Shown piece after piece: positions 1-5,606 of a stretch of DNA of 5,606 nucleotides. The stretch is from an uncultured Bacilli bacterium (GTDB lineage Bacteria; Bacillota_I; Bacilli_A; RF39; UBA660). Location of the stretch: NCBI GenBank assembly GCA_948687865.1, contig CAPQQE010000089.1, forward strand, positions 1 through 5,606, read 5' to 3'. How positions within the stretch are numbered: the stretch's first letter is position 1; every line of letters begins with the position of its first letter. The position numbers and the translations under genes were made by a program. Below the pieces are notes generated by a model that saw nothing but the letters and a program-made list of their open reading frames with translations, did not search any database and was not told the origin of the DNA.

Positions 1-353
1 ATTTTACGACCAAGTCTATTATGAGGAAGCATTCCTTTAATAGCTCTTTCCATCATTTCTTCAGGATATTTTTCAATCATTACTTTAGCTTTTCTTTCTC
101 TTAATCCACCAGTATAACCACTATGATTATAATACATCTTTTGTTCAAGTTTATTTCCAGTAAGTTTAACCTTATCTGCATTGATTATTATTACATAATC
201 TCCACAATCAACATTTGGTGTATAAATTGCTTTGTGTTTTCCACGTAATACAGTTGCTGCCTTAGTTGCAACACGGCCTAAACTAATACCTGTTGCATCA
301 ATAACATACCAATCACGTTTAATTTCGGCTGGTTTTGCCATAAATGTTTTCAT
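1..353 (-). CDS. rplM: 50S ribosomal protein L13 (3' end outside window)
   Basis: This encodes L13, an early-assembling protein of the large ribosomal subunit that binds 23S rRNA. The visible 117 residues begin [19 protein letters not shown] and continue with family hallmarks: [53 protein letters not shown], and [14 protein letters not shown] near the cut. L13 is usually about 142-150 residues, so roughly 25-30 C-terminal residues lie beyond position 1. The start at 353 is chosen because it matches the usual MKTxMAKP-type N-terminus and has a GAAAGGGA ribosome binding site at 361-368, seven bases upstream; Met5 is a less likely alternative. A strong promoter and an L13-leader-like hairpin lie directly upstream, so it is probably autoregulated. 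In most Bacillota rpsI (S9) follows, but that is outside this window. The identification is recognised from sequence, not from a search. Confidence 0.97.
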   Translation of the reverse strand, partial: MKTFMAKPAEIKRDWYVIDATGISLGRVATKAATVLRGKHKAIYTPNVDCGDYVIIINADKVKLTGNKLEQKMYYNHSGYTGGLRERKAKVMIEKYPEEMMERAIKGMLPHNRLGRK

Positions 354-372
354 AATTTTTTCCCTTTCTTTT

Positions 373-412
373 ATAGAATGACTTTCCCAGGGTCAATCTA
401 TGTGGGGTTAAT
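373..412 (-). promoter_or_regulatory. L13 leader-like RNA element upstream of rplM
   Basis: The minus-strand transcript reads TTAACCCCACA and then forms a hairpin. The left arm ATAGATTGAC (401-392) pairs with GTCATTCTAT (382-373) except for one central U-U mismatch, closing a CCUGGGAAA loop (391-383). It sits 20-60 bases before the rplM start and entirely within the predicted 5' UTR. Known biology: low-GC Gram-positive bacteria carry an L13 leader (an Rfam family) in front of rplM-rpsI, thought to bind L13 so that excess protein represses its own mRNA. The position, the hairpin and the CCCCACA / CCUGGGAAA motifs fit my recollection of that family. Membership is not verified by a covariance model. 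Confidence 0.68.
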
Positions 413-429
413 TAAATGTACCAATTCAA

Positions 430-458
430 ATTATACAAAATAAAATTAATTTTGTAAA
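430..458 (-). promoter_or_regulatory. sigma-A (sigma-70 type) promoter for rplM
   Basis: On the minus strand a -35 box TTTACA (458-453, five of six consensus bases) is followed after exactly 17 bases by a perfect -10 box TATAAT (435-430). Initiation would fall near 423, giving a 5' UTR of about 70 nt that includes the L13-leader-like hairpin and the ribosome binding site. This lets rplM be transcribed independently of the large gene upstream. The spacer contains an inverted repeat, described separately. Confidence 0.85.
435..455. repeat. perfect inverted repeat in the rplM promoter spacer
   Basis: ACAAAAT (435-441) and ATTTTGT (449-455) are exact reverse complements separated by seven bases. 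The dyad fills the space between the -10 and -35 boxes and touches both. Such placement is typical of repressor operators, but in DNA this AT-rich a 7-bp match could arise by chance. The repeat itself is certain; a regulatory role is a guess. Confidence 0.35.
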
Positions 459-493
459 GTAGATTTTTATCTAAATTACTATTTTTGTAAAGT
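450..493. repeat. direct repeat flanking a small palindrome upstream of the promoter
   Basis: The 11-mer ttttgtaaagt occurs at 450-460 and again at 483-493, a 33-bp offset. The first copy carries the -35 box of the rplM promoter; the second has no convincing -10 box at the right distance. Between them TAGAT-TTTT-ATCTA (460-473) forms a short palindrome. This may be a remnant duplicated promoter half, an upstream regulatory site, or chance in AT-rich sequence. Confidence 0.3.
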
Positions 494-496
494 TTT

Positions 497-527
497 AAAG
501 AGATTGACTTCTTTAATCAACCTCTTT
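497..527 (-). terminator. hairpin terminator overlapping the end of the large surface-protein gene
   Basis: The minus-strand RNA pairs AAAGAGGUUGA (527-517) with UCAAUCUCUUU (507-497) over 11 bp, with one G-U wobble, around a 9-nt loop. The loop contains the TAA stop (515-513) of the large gene, so the last Glu-Val codons are in the left arm. The wobble becomes an A-C mismatch in the opposite RNA, which favours minus-strand use. The uridine tract is weak: the stem ends in UUU and is followed by AAAACUUU. It may therefore terminate inefficiently, or act partly as a 3' stabilising hairpin. Confidence 0.55.
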
Positions 528-626
528 CTCCTTTTGTCTTCTTACTAAATATAGTAATGTTATTATTATCATTATTAAGAACATTAGTAATACATAATTT
601 CCTACACTTATTCCTGTTTGTATTGT
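513..626 (-). other. C-terminal sorting-signal-like membrane anchor (TIQTG - helix - basic tail)
   Basis: The last 37 residues have the layout of a Gram-positive cell-wall sorting signal: a pentapeptide TIQTG (residues 1661-1665), a hydrophobic stretch VLLMFLIMIIITLLYLV, and a charged tail RRQKEKEVD. Canonical sortase substrates have LPxTG; here QTG is kept but Leu-Pro is replaced by Thr-Ile. It could be a variant recognised by a divergent sortase, or simply a transmembrane anchor with outside-to-inside topology. Membrane anchoring is well supported; sortase processing is not. Confidence 0.6.
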
Positions 627-3600
627 TATTATTAATTCAGCAATAGCGGTTACTACTACACTCATATCTTTACTTGTGTTTTCTCTTACCTTTCCAATTA
701 ATGTATTTTCATCAGTTATTTCAAAATTTATCTGTTCACCTGTATTACTTATTATTTTATATTTCCCTTTTACTAAATCATTTATATATAATCTATTTTT
801 TACTGTTCTCATATTATCATTTTCTTTTGATACTTTATATTTTCCTATTTCCTGTTCTTCTAAATTTATTTCATTTAAAGTATCTTCTATTTTATATAGT
901 TTATAAGTTTTATCACTAGTTAATTTATCACCGTTTTCCATTTCATAAACTATTATATTTTTAGTTTCATTATTTATATTTAGTACATCTTTTACTGTCT
1001 GGATTATATTTGCCATTATACTAGTAGACTCTTCTTCCCCGATTATTGTTATATTTCCTTCTCCTATAAAATCATAACTTCCTTTTACTAAACTATTACC
1101 ATTTAGTACTAGTTTTATATTTTTGCCTGCTGGGACTGTTATATCACTAGTTAAAGTTACATTTGTATATAGTGTAATTACTGACTCTTCTGTATTTGAT
1201 GCGCTATTTACTGCATCTTGAAGTTTTGCAAAGTTTATACCATTTAATACTGCTACTTTCTCATTATCACCTACTAATGTTAAAGTGGCACTCTCTACAC
1301 CGTCATTATTAGTAGTTATTTTATAACCAGGTTCAACTTCATTAATTGTCCCATAAAACGCATTTACTTCTCCACTTACTATTCCATCATAGAAGTTTAT
1401 TTTTGCATCACTGCCATTATTGTATATACCATAAGTTTTGCCTGTTATTACTGGATTATCTATACCTACTGGGCTACCTTTTACCCCTATGTTTACAATT
1501 GCAGTATGATCTACCCTTATTGCATTAGTACTATTTGATATTATTTCTGCACTTTCGATATTTAGTGTTGATTGACTTGATACAATTATCGCAACATTAT
1601 TGCTACTATTTGAAATGATTCTAGCATTATTTTTTATATTTGTTATTGCAGAATAATTTGATTCTATTACACTATTATTTGATGTTATCTCGCCTCCCTT
1701 TATTTCTATCGTACCAGATCCATAATTTGAAATACCATTATTAATAGTTGTTCCTTCTAGAATTATTTTTGCTTCCGCACTAGCACCATTATCATTATTT
1801 ACTCTATCATTTATTGTTGCTCTATCAACTATTATTTGTCCAGTCGATGAGTTTGTTACACTACCATCTAATGTAATATTTTTTATTTCTGTTGTTCCTA
1901 TATTATATACTGCTGTACTACTTTGTATATTTATATTTTCACTTAGTTTTGTTATTCCTGTTGTATGTGTAGTTATTGCAGTTGATCCATAAGAACTATA
2001 TCCTTTTATTATTCCTCCTGTTGCAGTCAGCATCCCTTTATTTTGTATTACTGTAACTGAATAATATCTATTTACCTCTACTGTTCCACCCGTTATATTT
2101 AGGGTTGCTCCTTCTTCATTTATTATTGTTGATGATGATTTATCAGTAATTTCTCCGCCTATTATATTCATTATATTATTATTTTTTATAAGTACTCCTG
2201 ATGATAATTCTGTCTCAGATTTTATTTTTCCACTTTCTATTGTTAATGTTCCATTATTTTCTATTACCTCTACTCCATTACTTAGTATTGTTCCACTATC
2301 TAAACTATCTTTTATTGTTAATGTTCCATTATTTATTATAAATTTATCATTACTGATTTGTAATTTATACCCATTTATATCTAATATAATATTTTTACTT
2401 TCTGGTATCTCTATACTTTCAGTATTTGGCATAGTTGTTAAATCTCTTATTATTTGAATAGTTTCTCCATCTATTGTTACTGCATTTACTGCATCTTGTA
2501 TAGTATCATACTCTTGATTAGTTGATAATATCTTTGCTACTGGCAATTTAGCTAGTATTTTAGTTTGAGATCCTTCTACTAACGGAGTATCAGCATCCAC
2601 TATATCATAACCTTCTTCTATTTCATTTACTTTTCCTTGTATAGCAGTTTGTCCTGTTATTATTCCATCATAGAAATTTACTACCGCATTGTTATTTTGA
2701 TTTAATATTCCTGTTGTACTTCCCATTATATTTGGTGATTCAGTACTTACTGGTTCACCTTTTACTCCTATATTAATTGTACCATTAGCTGCAACAATAG
2801 CATCTCTATTTGTTGATGTTATTACACCACTATTTATATTAGTTGTTCCTATGCCATTATTAGCTACTGCATATGAACCCGTTGTTGTTATTACTACTCC
2901 ATCATTTATATTAACTATTCCACTATAATTTAGTATTGATTGTATATTTGTTGTTGTTATTTTACCACCATTTATATTCAATACCCCATAACCTCTATTT
3001 TCTATATAAGAGTTTACTGTTACGTTATTAAGAGTTATTGATGATGTACTTGTTGAACCATTAGTAATGATTTCTCCATTTAGTGTTCCACCATTAACTA
3101 TTATCTCACCATTTGAGTAATTCATTATAGTATTATTTAGAGTAAGTTCATTTATTGTTAACTCTCCATAATTTTTTAAATAACTTTCACCAAATTTTAC
3201 ATTTTCTTTTAGAGTGGCTATACCTGTTGATTGATTAATTATTCCTTGGACATGCCATCCGTTGAATTTTACTACTCCTCCTGTTGCAGTTAATTCACCC
3301 TTATTATTTATTGCATAACCGTAATTAACTACTTCAATACTTCCTCCTGTTATGTTTAATATTCCTGATTCTTCATTTAATACTGTAGATTTATTATCAT
3401 AATCCAATGTTGAAGTAATTTCTCCACCCATTACATTCATCAAGTTATTATTTTTTATAAGTGAATTTGAACTTAGAGATATTTCAGATTTTATTGTTCC
3501 ACTTTCTATAGTTAATGTTCCATTATTTTCTAATATTTCTATTCCATTACTTAAAATTGTTCCACTTCCAGCACTATCTATTATTTTAAGTGTTCCATTA

Positions 3601-5606
3601 TTTATTATAAAATCATTATTACTATAACTTTTAATTTTGTGTCCATTTAAGTTTAACACTATATTTTTTTCAAGAGGTATTGTTATTTGTAATAGAGTGT
3701 CTATATCACTAATTATATCAATTACATCATTATTTTGTGCGTTATCAACTGCACTCTGAATAGAAGTATATTTAGTATCTCCTATTTGTACTACATAGTC
3801 TGTTGGTTCTTTTAATATTGCTGATTCTACTTCATTTTCTCTTGTTAAATTTAAATCATAGTCTTCTTCATGGTCTGTTATTACTCCATAAATAGCATTA
3901 GTTTTTCCCTTTATAATTCCATCATAGAAGTTTACTACTGTTTTATTTTCGGAATTATATACACCATATGTATTACCTATTATTACTGGACTGTCTATAC
4001 TTACAGATTTGTCTTTTGAGCCTATATTAATTGTTCCCGCAGATTGATAAATTGATAATACTGCTTCCCTATTTTCTGATGTTATTACTCCACTATTTAT
4101 ATTAATTGTTCCTGAGGAATTATTACGTAATGCATATTGCTTTGATGATGTTATAGTTGGATTATTGTTTATATTTATCGTTCCTGTATTATTTGATATT
4201 GCTTGCTCTCCAGTTATTATTTTCCCGCCATTAACATTCATTATACCTTTTCCATCATTAGATATTCCATAATATTTATTATTTATTGTAATATTATTTA
4301 TATCCATTAATTCATTTGAAGCATTTATTACTCCCCAAACATATCCATCATTTGTTATCTGTACTTCATTTAAATTAGTTATACCTGAGTTTTGGGTTAC
4401 TGATCCATTATTTAAATTAGTATTATTTATATTAGTATTTGATAAAACAACTATATTTGTTCCATTAAATGATGAATTATTAATATTACTTTCACTTGTT
4501 ATTCCTGAAATTGTAGTAAACCCAGTACCTGTTCCTTTAAATACAAAATCGCTTATATTTATTCCTTTTAATCCATCATGATAAAATCCATTTGAATTAC
4601 CAGAATTTGTAAAAATAGTATATCCACCAATTTCTTTTGTTATATAATCGCTATTATATATTCCATATTGCCTAGAAGTTGAATTTGCATTTATTGTTCC
4701 TTCTCCTTTAAGAATTGTTCCACCATAATAGTTTCTAATACCAATATTATCATATTGTTCTATATTTATTATTCCATTTGCTTGTAATTTAACAGATCCA
4801 TAATTTGAAATAGCGTTATAAACCCCTGATTTATTTAAATTTATTATTGCCCTTGCTATATCCAAATTACCTGTATTATGGTTATATATAACACTTCCAT
4901 TTGTACTTGTGATATTTCCTGTTTGAACAACCGAATCTAATGTTGCCTCTTTTCTAACTATTCCTTTAAATCTATAAGTATCTATATTACTATTTTTTTC
5001 TATCTCAGTTTCTGTTAAGGCCCTATTATACACTCTTATTGAATATATATTTCCTTTGAAAGGCCATCCATTTGAAGTTTTACCAATTGTTATATTATTG
5101 TAACTTGTAGTGAAGCTATCAGTATCATTAACTTTTTCTATCTCTTTATTATCTACATAAAGTTTATTATTAAGTCTATCTTCACTATATACCACGGTAA
5201 CATTTTTAATTTCACCGTTAAAGAAATCGCTAGGGATTGTATATGTATTTGAATAAAACTGAGTTGTAACTACAAATTTATCATTATAAGTTCCAAGTAA
5301 AATATTAGAATTTTTATCTGAATATATAACTTGATTTCTTTTTTCATTTACACTAACAGTAACTTGCAAAGTAGCATTGCCATTTATTTGAATTGAATTA
5401 GATATTTCCATATAATCATCACTACCATCAAATAAATAAGAATTATCTTGATAAGTTGGTCCAATTATATCAGCAGATTTTCCATTTATACTTAAATCAT
5501 TCCAAGCGTCAGAACTACTTGTTATTCCATCTAGATGTAATTGTAAACCATCATTTATATAATCATTTGTTGTATATCCGTTTACTGGCTTTAATGGTTT
5601 TCCTGA
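513..5606 (-). CDS. giant LamG / beta-solenoid repeat surface protein, membrane-anchored (5' end outside window)
   Basis: This is probably a cell-surface adhesin-like protein; I do not recognise a specific family member. The frame is open to the right edge, so the 1,697 visible residues are only the C-terminal part and any signal peptide lies outside. Domains in visible numbering: residues 20-208, LamG/concanavalin A-like fold (GLQLHLDGI, SYLFDGSDDYMEIS, ending IYSIRVYNRALTETEIE); about 220-523, divergent Asn/Gly-rich solenoid; NFYDGI linkers at 559, 977 and 1404, each followed about 55 residues later by an IQDAV-type module (613, 1033, 1459) with IPxxKNIxLxLNG; solenoid coils of the xLxIxGGxI type between them. 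About 1540-1660 is a small beta-rich domain ending INDLVKGKYKIIS..INFEIT, possibly SpaA/Cna-B-like. TIQTG (1661-1665), a helix (1669-1688) and RRQKEKEVD finish the protein. There is no cysteine in the visible part and no catalytic motif that I can identify. The ATG at 5411 is rejected as start: it lies mid-LamG and lacks a ribosome binding site. Binding to glycans or host surface is inference from architecture. Confidence 0.9.
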   Translation of the reverse strand, partial: SGKPLKPVNGYTTNDYINDGLQLHLDGITSSSDAWNDLSINGKSADIIGPTYQDNSYLFDGSDDYMEISNSIQINGNATLQVTVSVNEKRNQVIYSDKNSNILLGTYNDKFVVTTQFYSNTYTIPSDFFNGEIKNVTVVYSEDRLNNKLYVDNKEIEKVNDTDSFTTSYNNITIGKTSNGWPFKGNIYSIRVYNRALTETEIEKNSNIDTYRFKGIVRKEATLDSVVQTGNITSTNGSVIYNHNTGNLDIARAIINLNKSGVYNAISNYGSVKLQANGIINIEQYDNIGIRNYYGGTILKGEGTINANSTSRQYGIYNSDYITKEIGGYTIFTNSGNSNGFYHDGLKGINISDFVFKGTGTGFTTISGITSESNINNSSFNGTNIVVLSNTNINNTNLNNGSVTQNSGITNLNEVQITNDGYVWGVINASNELMDINNITINNKYYGISNDGKGIMNVNGGKIITGEQAISNNTGTININNNPTITSSKQYALRNNSSGTININSGVITSENREAVLSIYQSAGTINIGSKDKSVSIDSPVIIGNTYGVYNSENKTVVNFYDGIIKGKTNAIYGVITDHEEDYDLNLTRENEVESAILKEPTDYVVQIGDTKYTSIQSAVDNAQNNDVIDIISDIDTLLQITIPLEKNIVLNLNGHKIKSYSNNDFIINNGTLKIIDSAGSGTILSNGIEILENNGTLTIESGTIKSEISLSSNSLIKNNNLMNVMGGEITSTLDYDNKSTVLNEESGILNITGGSIEVVNYGYAINNKGELTATGGVVKFNGWHVQGIINQSTGIATLKENVKFGESYLKNYGELTINELTLNNTIMNYSNGEIIVNGGTLNGEIITNGSTSTSSITLNNVTVNSYIENRGYGVLNINGGKITTTNIQSILNYSGIVNINDGVVITTTGSYAVANNGIGTTNINSGVITSTNRDAIVAANGTINIGVKGEPVSTESPNIMGSTTGILNQNNNAVVNFYDGIITGQTAIQGKVNEIEEGYDIVDADTPLVEGSQTKILAKLPVAKILSTNQEYDTIQDAVNAVTIDGETIQIIRDLTTMPNTESIEIPESKNIILDINGYKLQISNDKFIINNGTLTIKDSLDSGTILSNGVEVIENNGTLTIESGKIKSETELSSGVLIKNNNIMNIIGGEITDKSSSTIINEEGATLNITGGTVEVNRYYSVTVIQNKGMLTATGGIIKGYSSYGSTAITTHTTGITKLSENINIQSSTAVYNIGTTEIKNITLDGSVTNSSTGQIIVDRATINDRVNNDNGASAEAKIILEGTTINNGISNYGSGTIEIKGGEITSNNSVIESNYSAITNIKNNARIISNSSNNVAIIVSSQSTLNIESAEIISNSTNAIRVDHTAIVNIGVKGSPVGIDNPVITGKTYGIYNNGSDAKINFYDGIVSGEVNAFYGTINEVEPGYKITTNNDGVESATLTLVGDNEKVAVLNGINFAKLQDAVNSASNTEESVITLYTNVTLTSDITVPAGKNIKLVLNGNSLVKGSYDFIGEGNITIIGEEESTSIMANIIQTVKDVLNINNETKNIIVYEMENGDKLTSDKTYKLYKIEDTLNEINLEEQEIGKYKVSKENDNMRTVKNRLYINDLVKGKYKIISNTGEQINFEITDENTLIGKVRENTSKDMSVVVTAIAELIITIQTGISVGNYVLLMFLIMIIITLLYLVRRQKEKEVD
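1014..1502 (-). repeat. super-repeat linker, copy 3, shortened (residues 1369-1531)
   Basis: The third copy begins AIVNIGVKGSPVGIDNPVI and KINFYDGIVSGEVNAFYG, then EVEPGYKI, FAKLQDAVNSA, VPAGKNIKLVLNGNSLV. After YDFIGEGNITIIGEEES it departs from copies 1 and 2: the ENNGTLTIESG block is absent and no further solenoid follows. It lies 426-427 residues after copy 2. It appears to cap the repetitive stalk and lead into the C-terminal domain and anchor. Confidence 0.8.
2214..2783 (-). repeat. super-repeat linker, copy 2 (residues 942-1131)
   Basis: The second copy has the same order of landmarks: GTINIGVKGEPVSTESPNI, VVNFYDGIITGQTAIQG, EIEEGYDI, YDTIQDAVNAV, IPESKNIILDINGYKL, FIINNGTLTI, ENNGTLTIESGKIKSE. 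It lies 418-423 residues after the equivalent points of copy 1. It has a slightly longer insert between the acidic turn and the IQDAV motif (DADTPLVEGSQTKILAKLP) than copy 1. Solenoid C follows it. Confidence 0.85.
3483..4037 (-). repeat. super-repeat linker, copy 1 (residues 524-708)
   Basis: This is the first copy of a module repeated three times in the giant protein. It runs from GTINIGSKDKSVSIDSPVI through VVNFYDGIIKGKTNAIYG, an acidic turn (HEEDYDL), VQIGDTKYTSIQSAVDNA, IPLEKNIVLNLNGHKI, FIINNGTLKI, and ends ENNGTLTIESGTIKSE. The IQSAV...IPxxKNIxLNLNG segment resembles the entry strand of right-handed parallel beta-helices (pectin-lyase-like fold). Its DNA is recognisably similar to copy 2, mainly at the downstream end (3498-3611). 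Confidence 0.85.

Noticed and set aside
674..919. Open frames of 81 and 76 codons on the plus strand (674-919 and 676-906)
   Set aside because: They lie antisense within the large gene. Their Phe/Leu/Tyr-rich products are what reverse-reading AT-rich codons gives, they overlap each other in different frames, and neither shows a convincing ribosome binding site or domain.
1346..1528. A 60-codon open frame on the plus strand
   Set aside because: It is antisense to the conserved NFYDGI linker; its His/Leu-rich product is a shadow of that coding sequence with no family resemblance.
1000..4900. A CRISPR array or simple tandem DNA repeat
   Set aside because: The recurring patterns (for example attccatcatagaag and gttaatgttccatta) are in-frame protein repeats with irregular spacing and coding divergence, without constant direct repeats and spacers.
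559..4980. Catalytic pectate lyase or polysaccharide lyase activity
   Set aside because: The beta-helix-like repeats lack any active-site cluster I can recognise; the fold resemblance alone does not support an enzyme.
5409..5411. ATG as the start of the large protein
   Set aside because: The same frame continues open to the window edge and encodes the missing first half of the LamG domain. There is no ribosome binding site and no signal peptide after this Met.
513..5606. Alternative genetic code (TGA as Trp), suggested by the low GC content
   Set aside because: All tryptophans I located, including DAWND, NGWPF, VWGV and NGWHV in the large gene and DWYVID in L13, are TGG, and no in-frame TGA occurs.

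Overview
The window comes from an AT-rich, low-GC Gram-positive-type bacterium (Bacillota or a relative, quite possibly a gut commensal). The evidence is the base composition, an rplM gene with an L13-type leader hairpin, and a giant cysteine-free repeat protein with a C-terminal membrane anchor and a Lys/Arg-rich tail. The genetic code looks standard: every tryptophan I can place (in the large gene and in rplM) is TGG, and the stop I see is TAA. Species cannot be named from this sequence.

Layout: both genes lie on the minus strand. Most of the window (513-5606) is one open reading frame, open at the right edge, that encodes the last 1,697 residues of a giant surface protein. In reading order it has a LamG / concanavalin A-like lectin domain, a divergent Asn/Gly/Thr/Ser-rich beta-solenoid, and then a roughly 420-residue super-repeat. 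Each super-repeat carries an NFYDGI linker, a [T/K]-[I/L]-Q-[D/S]-A-V module that starts a beta-helix, and more solenoid. After the third, shortened linker there is a small C-terminal domain, a sorting-signal-like TIQTG segment, one transmembrane helix and a basic tail. An ATG at 5411 lies inside the LamG domain and is not the true start.

The 159-bp gap (354-512) is dense. It holds a hairpin terminator that straddles the stop codon of the large gene, a near-consensus sigma-A promoter, an L13-leader-like RNA hairpin, and the ribosome binding site of rplM. rplM (L13) runs off the left edge, with about 117 residues visible.

The two genes look like separate transcription units: a housekeeping ribosomal gene with its own promoter and autoregulatory leader, placed after an accessory surface-adhesin-type gene. 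I see no sign that they work together. The most unusual parts are the modular giant protein, its DNA-level internal duplication and its non-canonical anchor.
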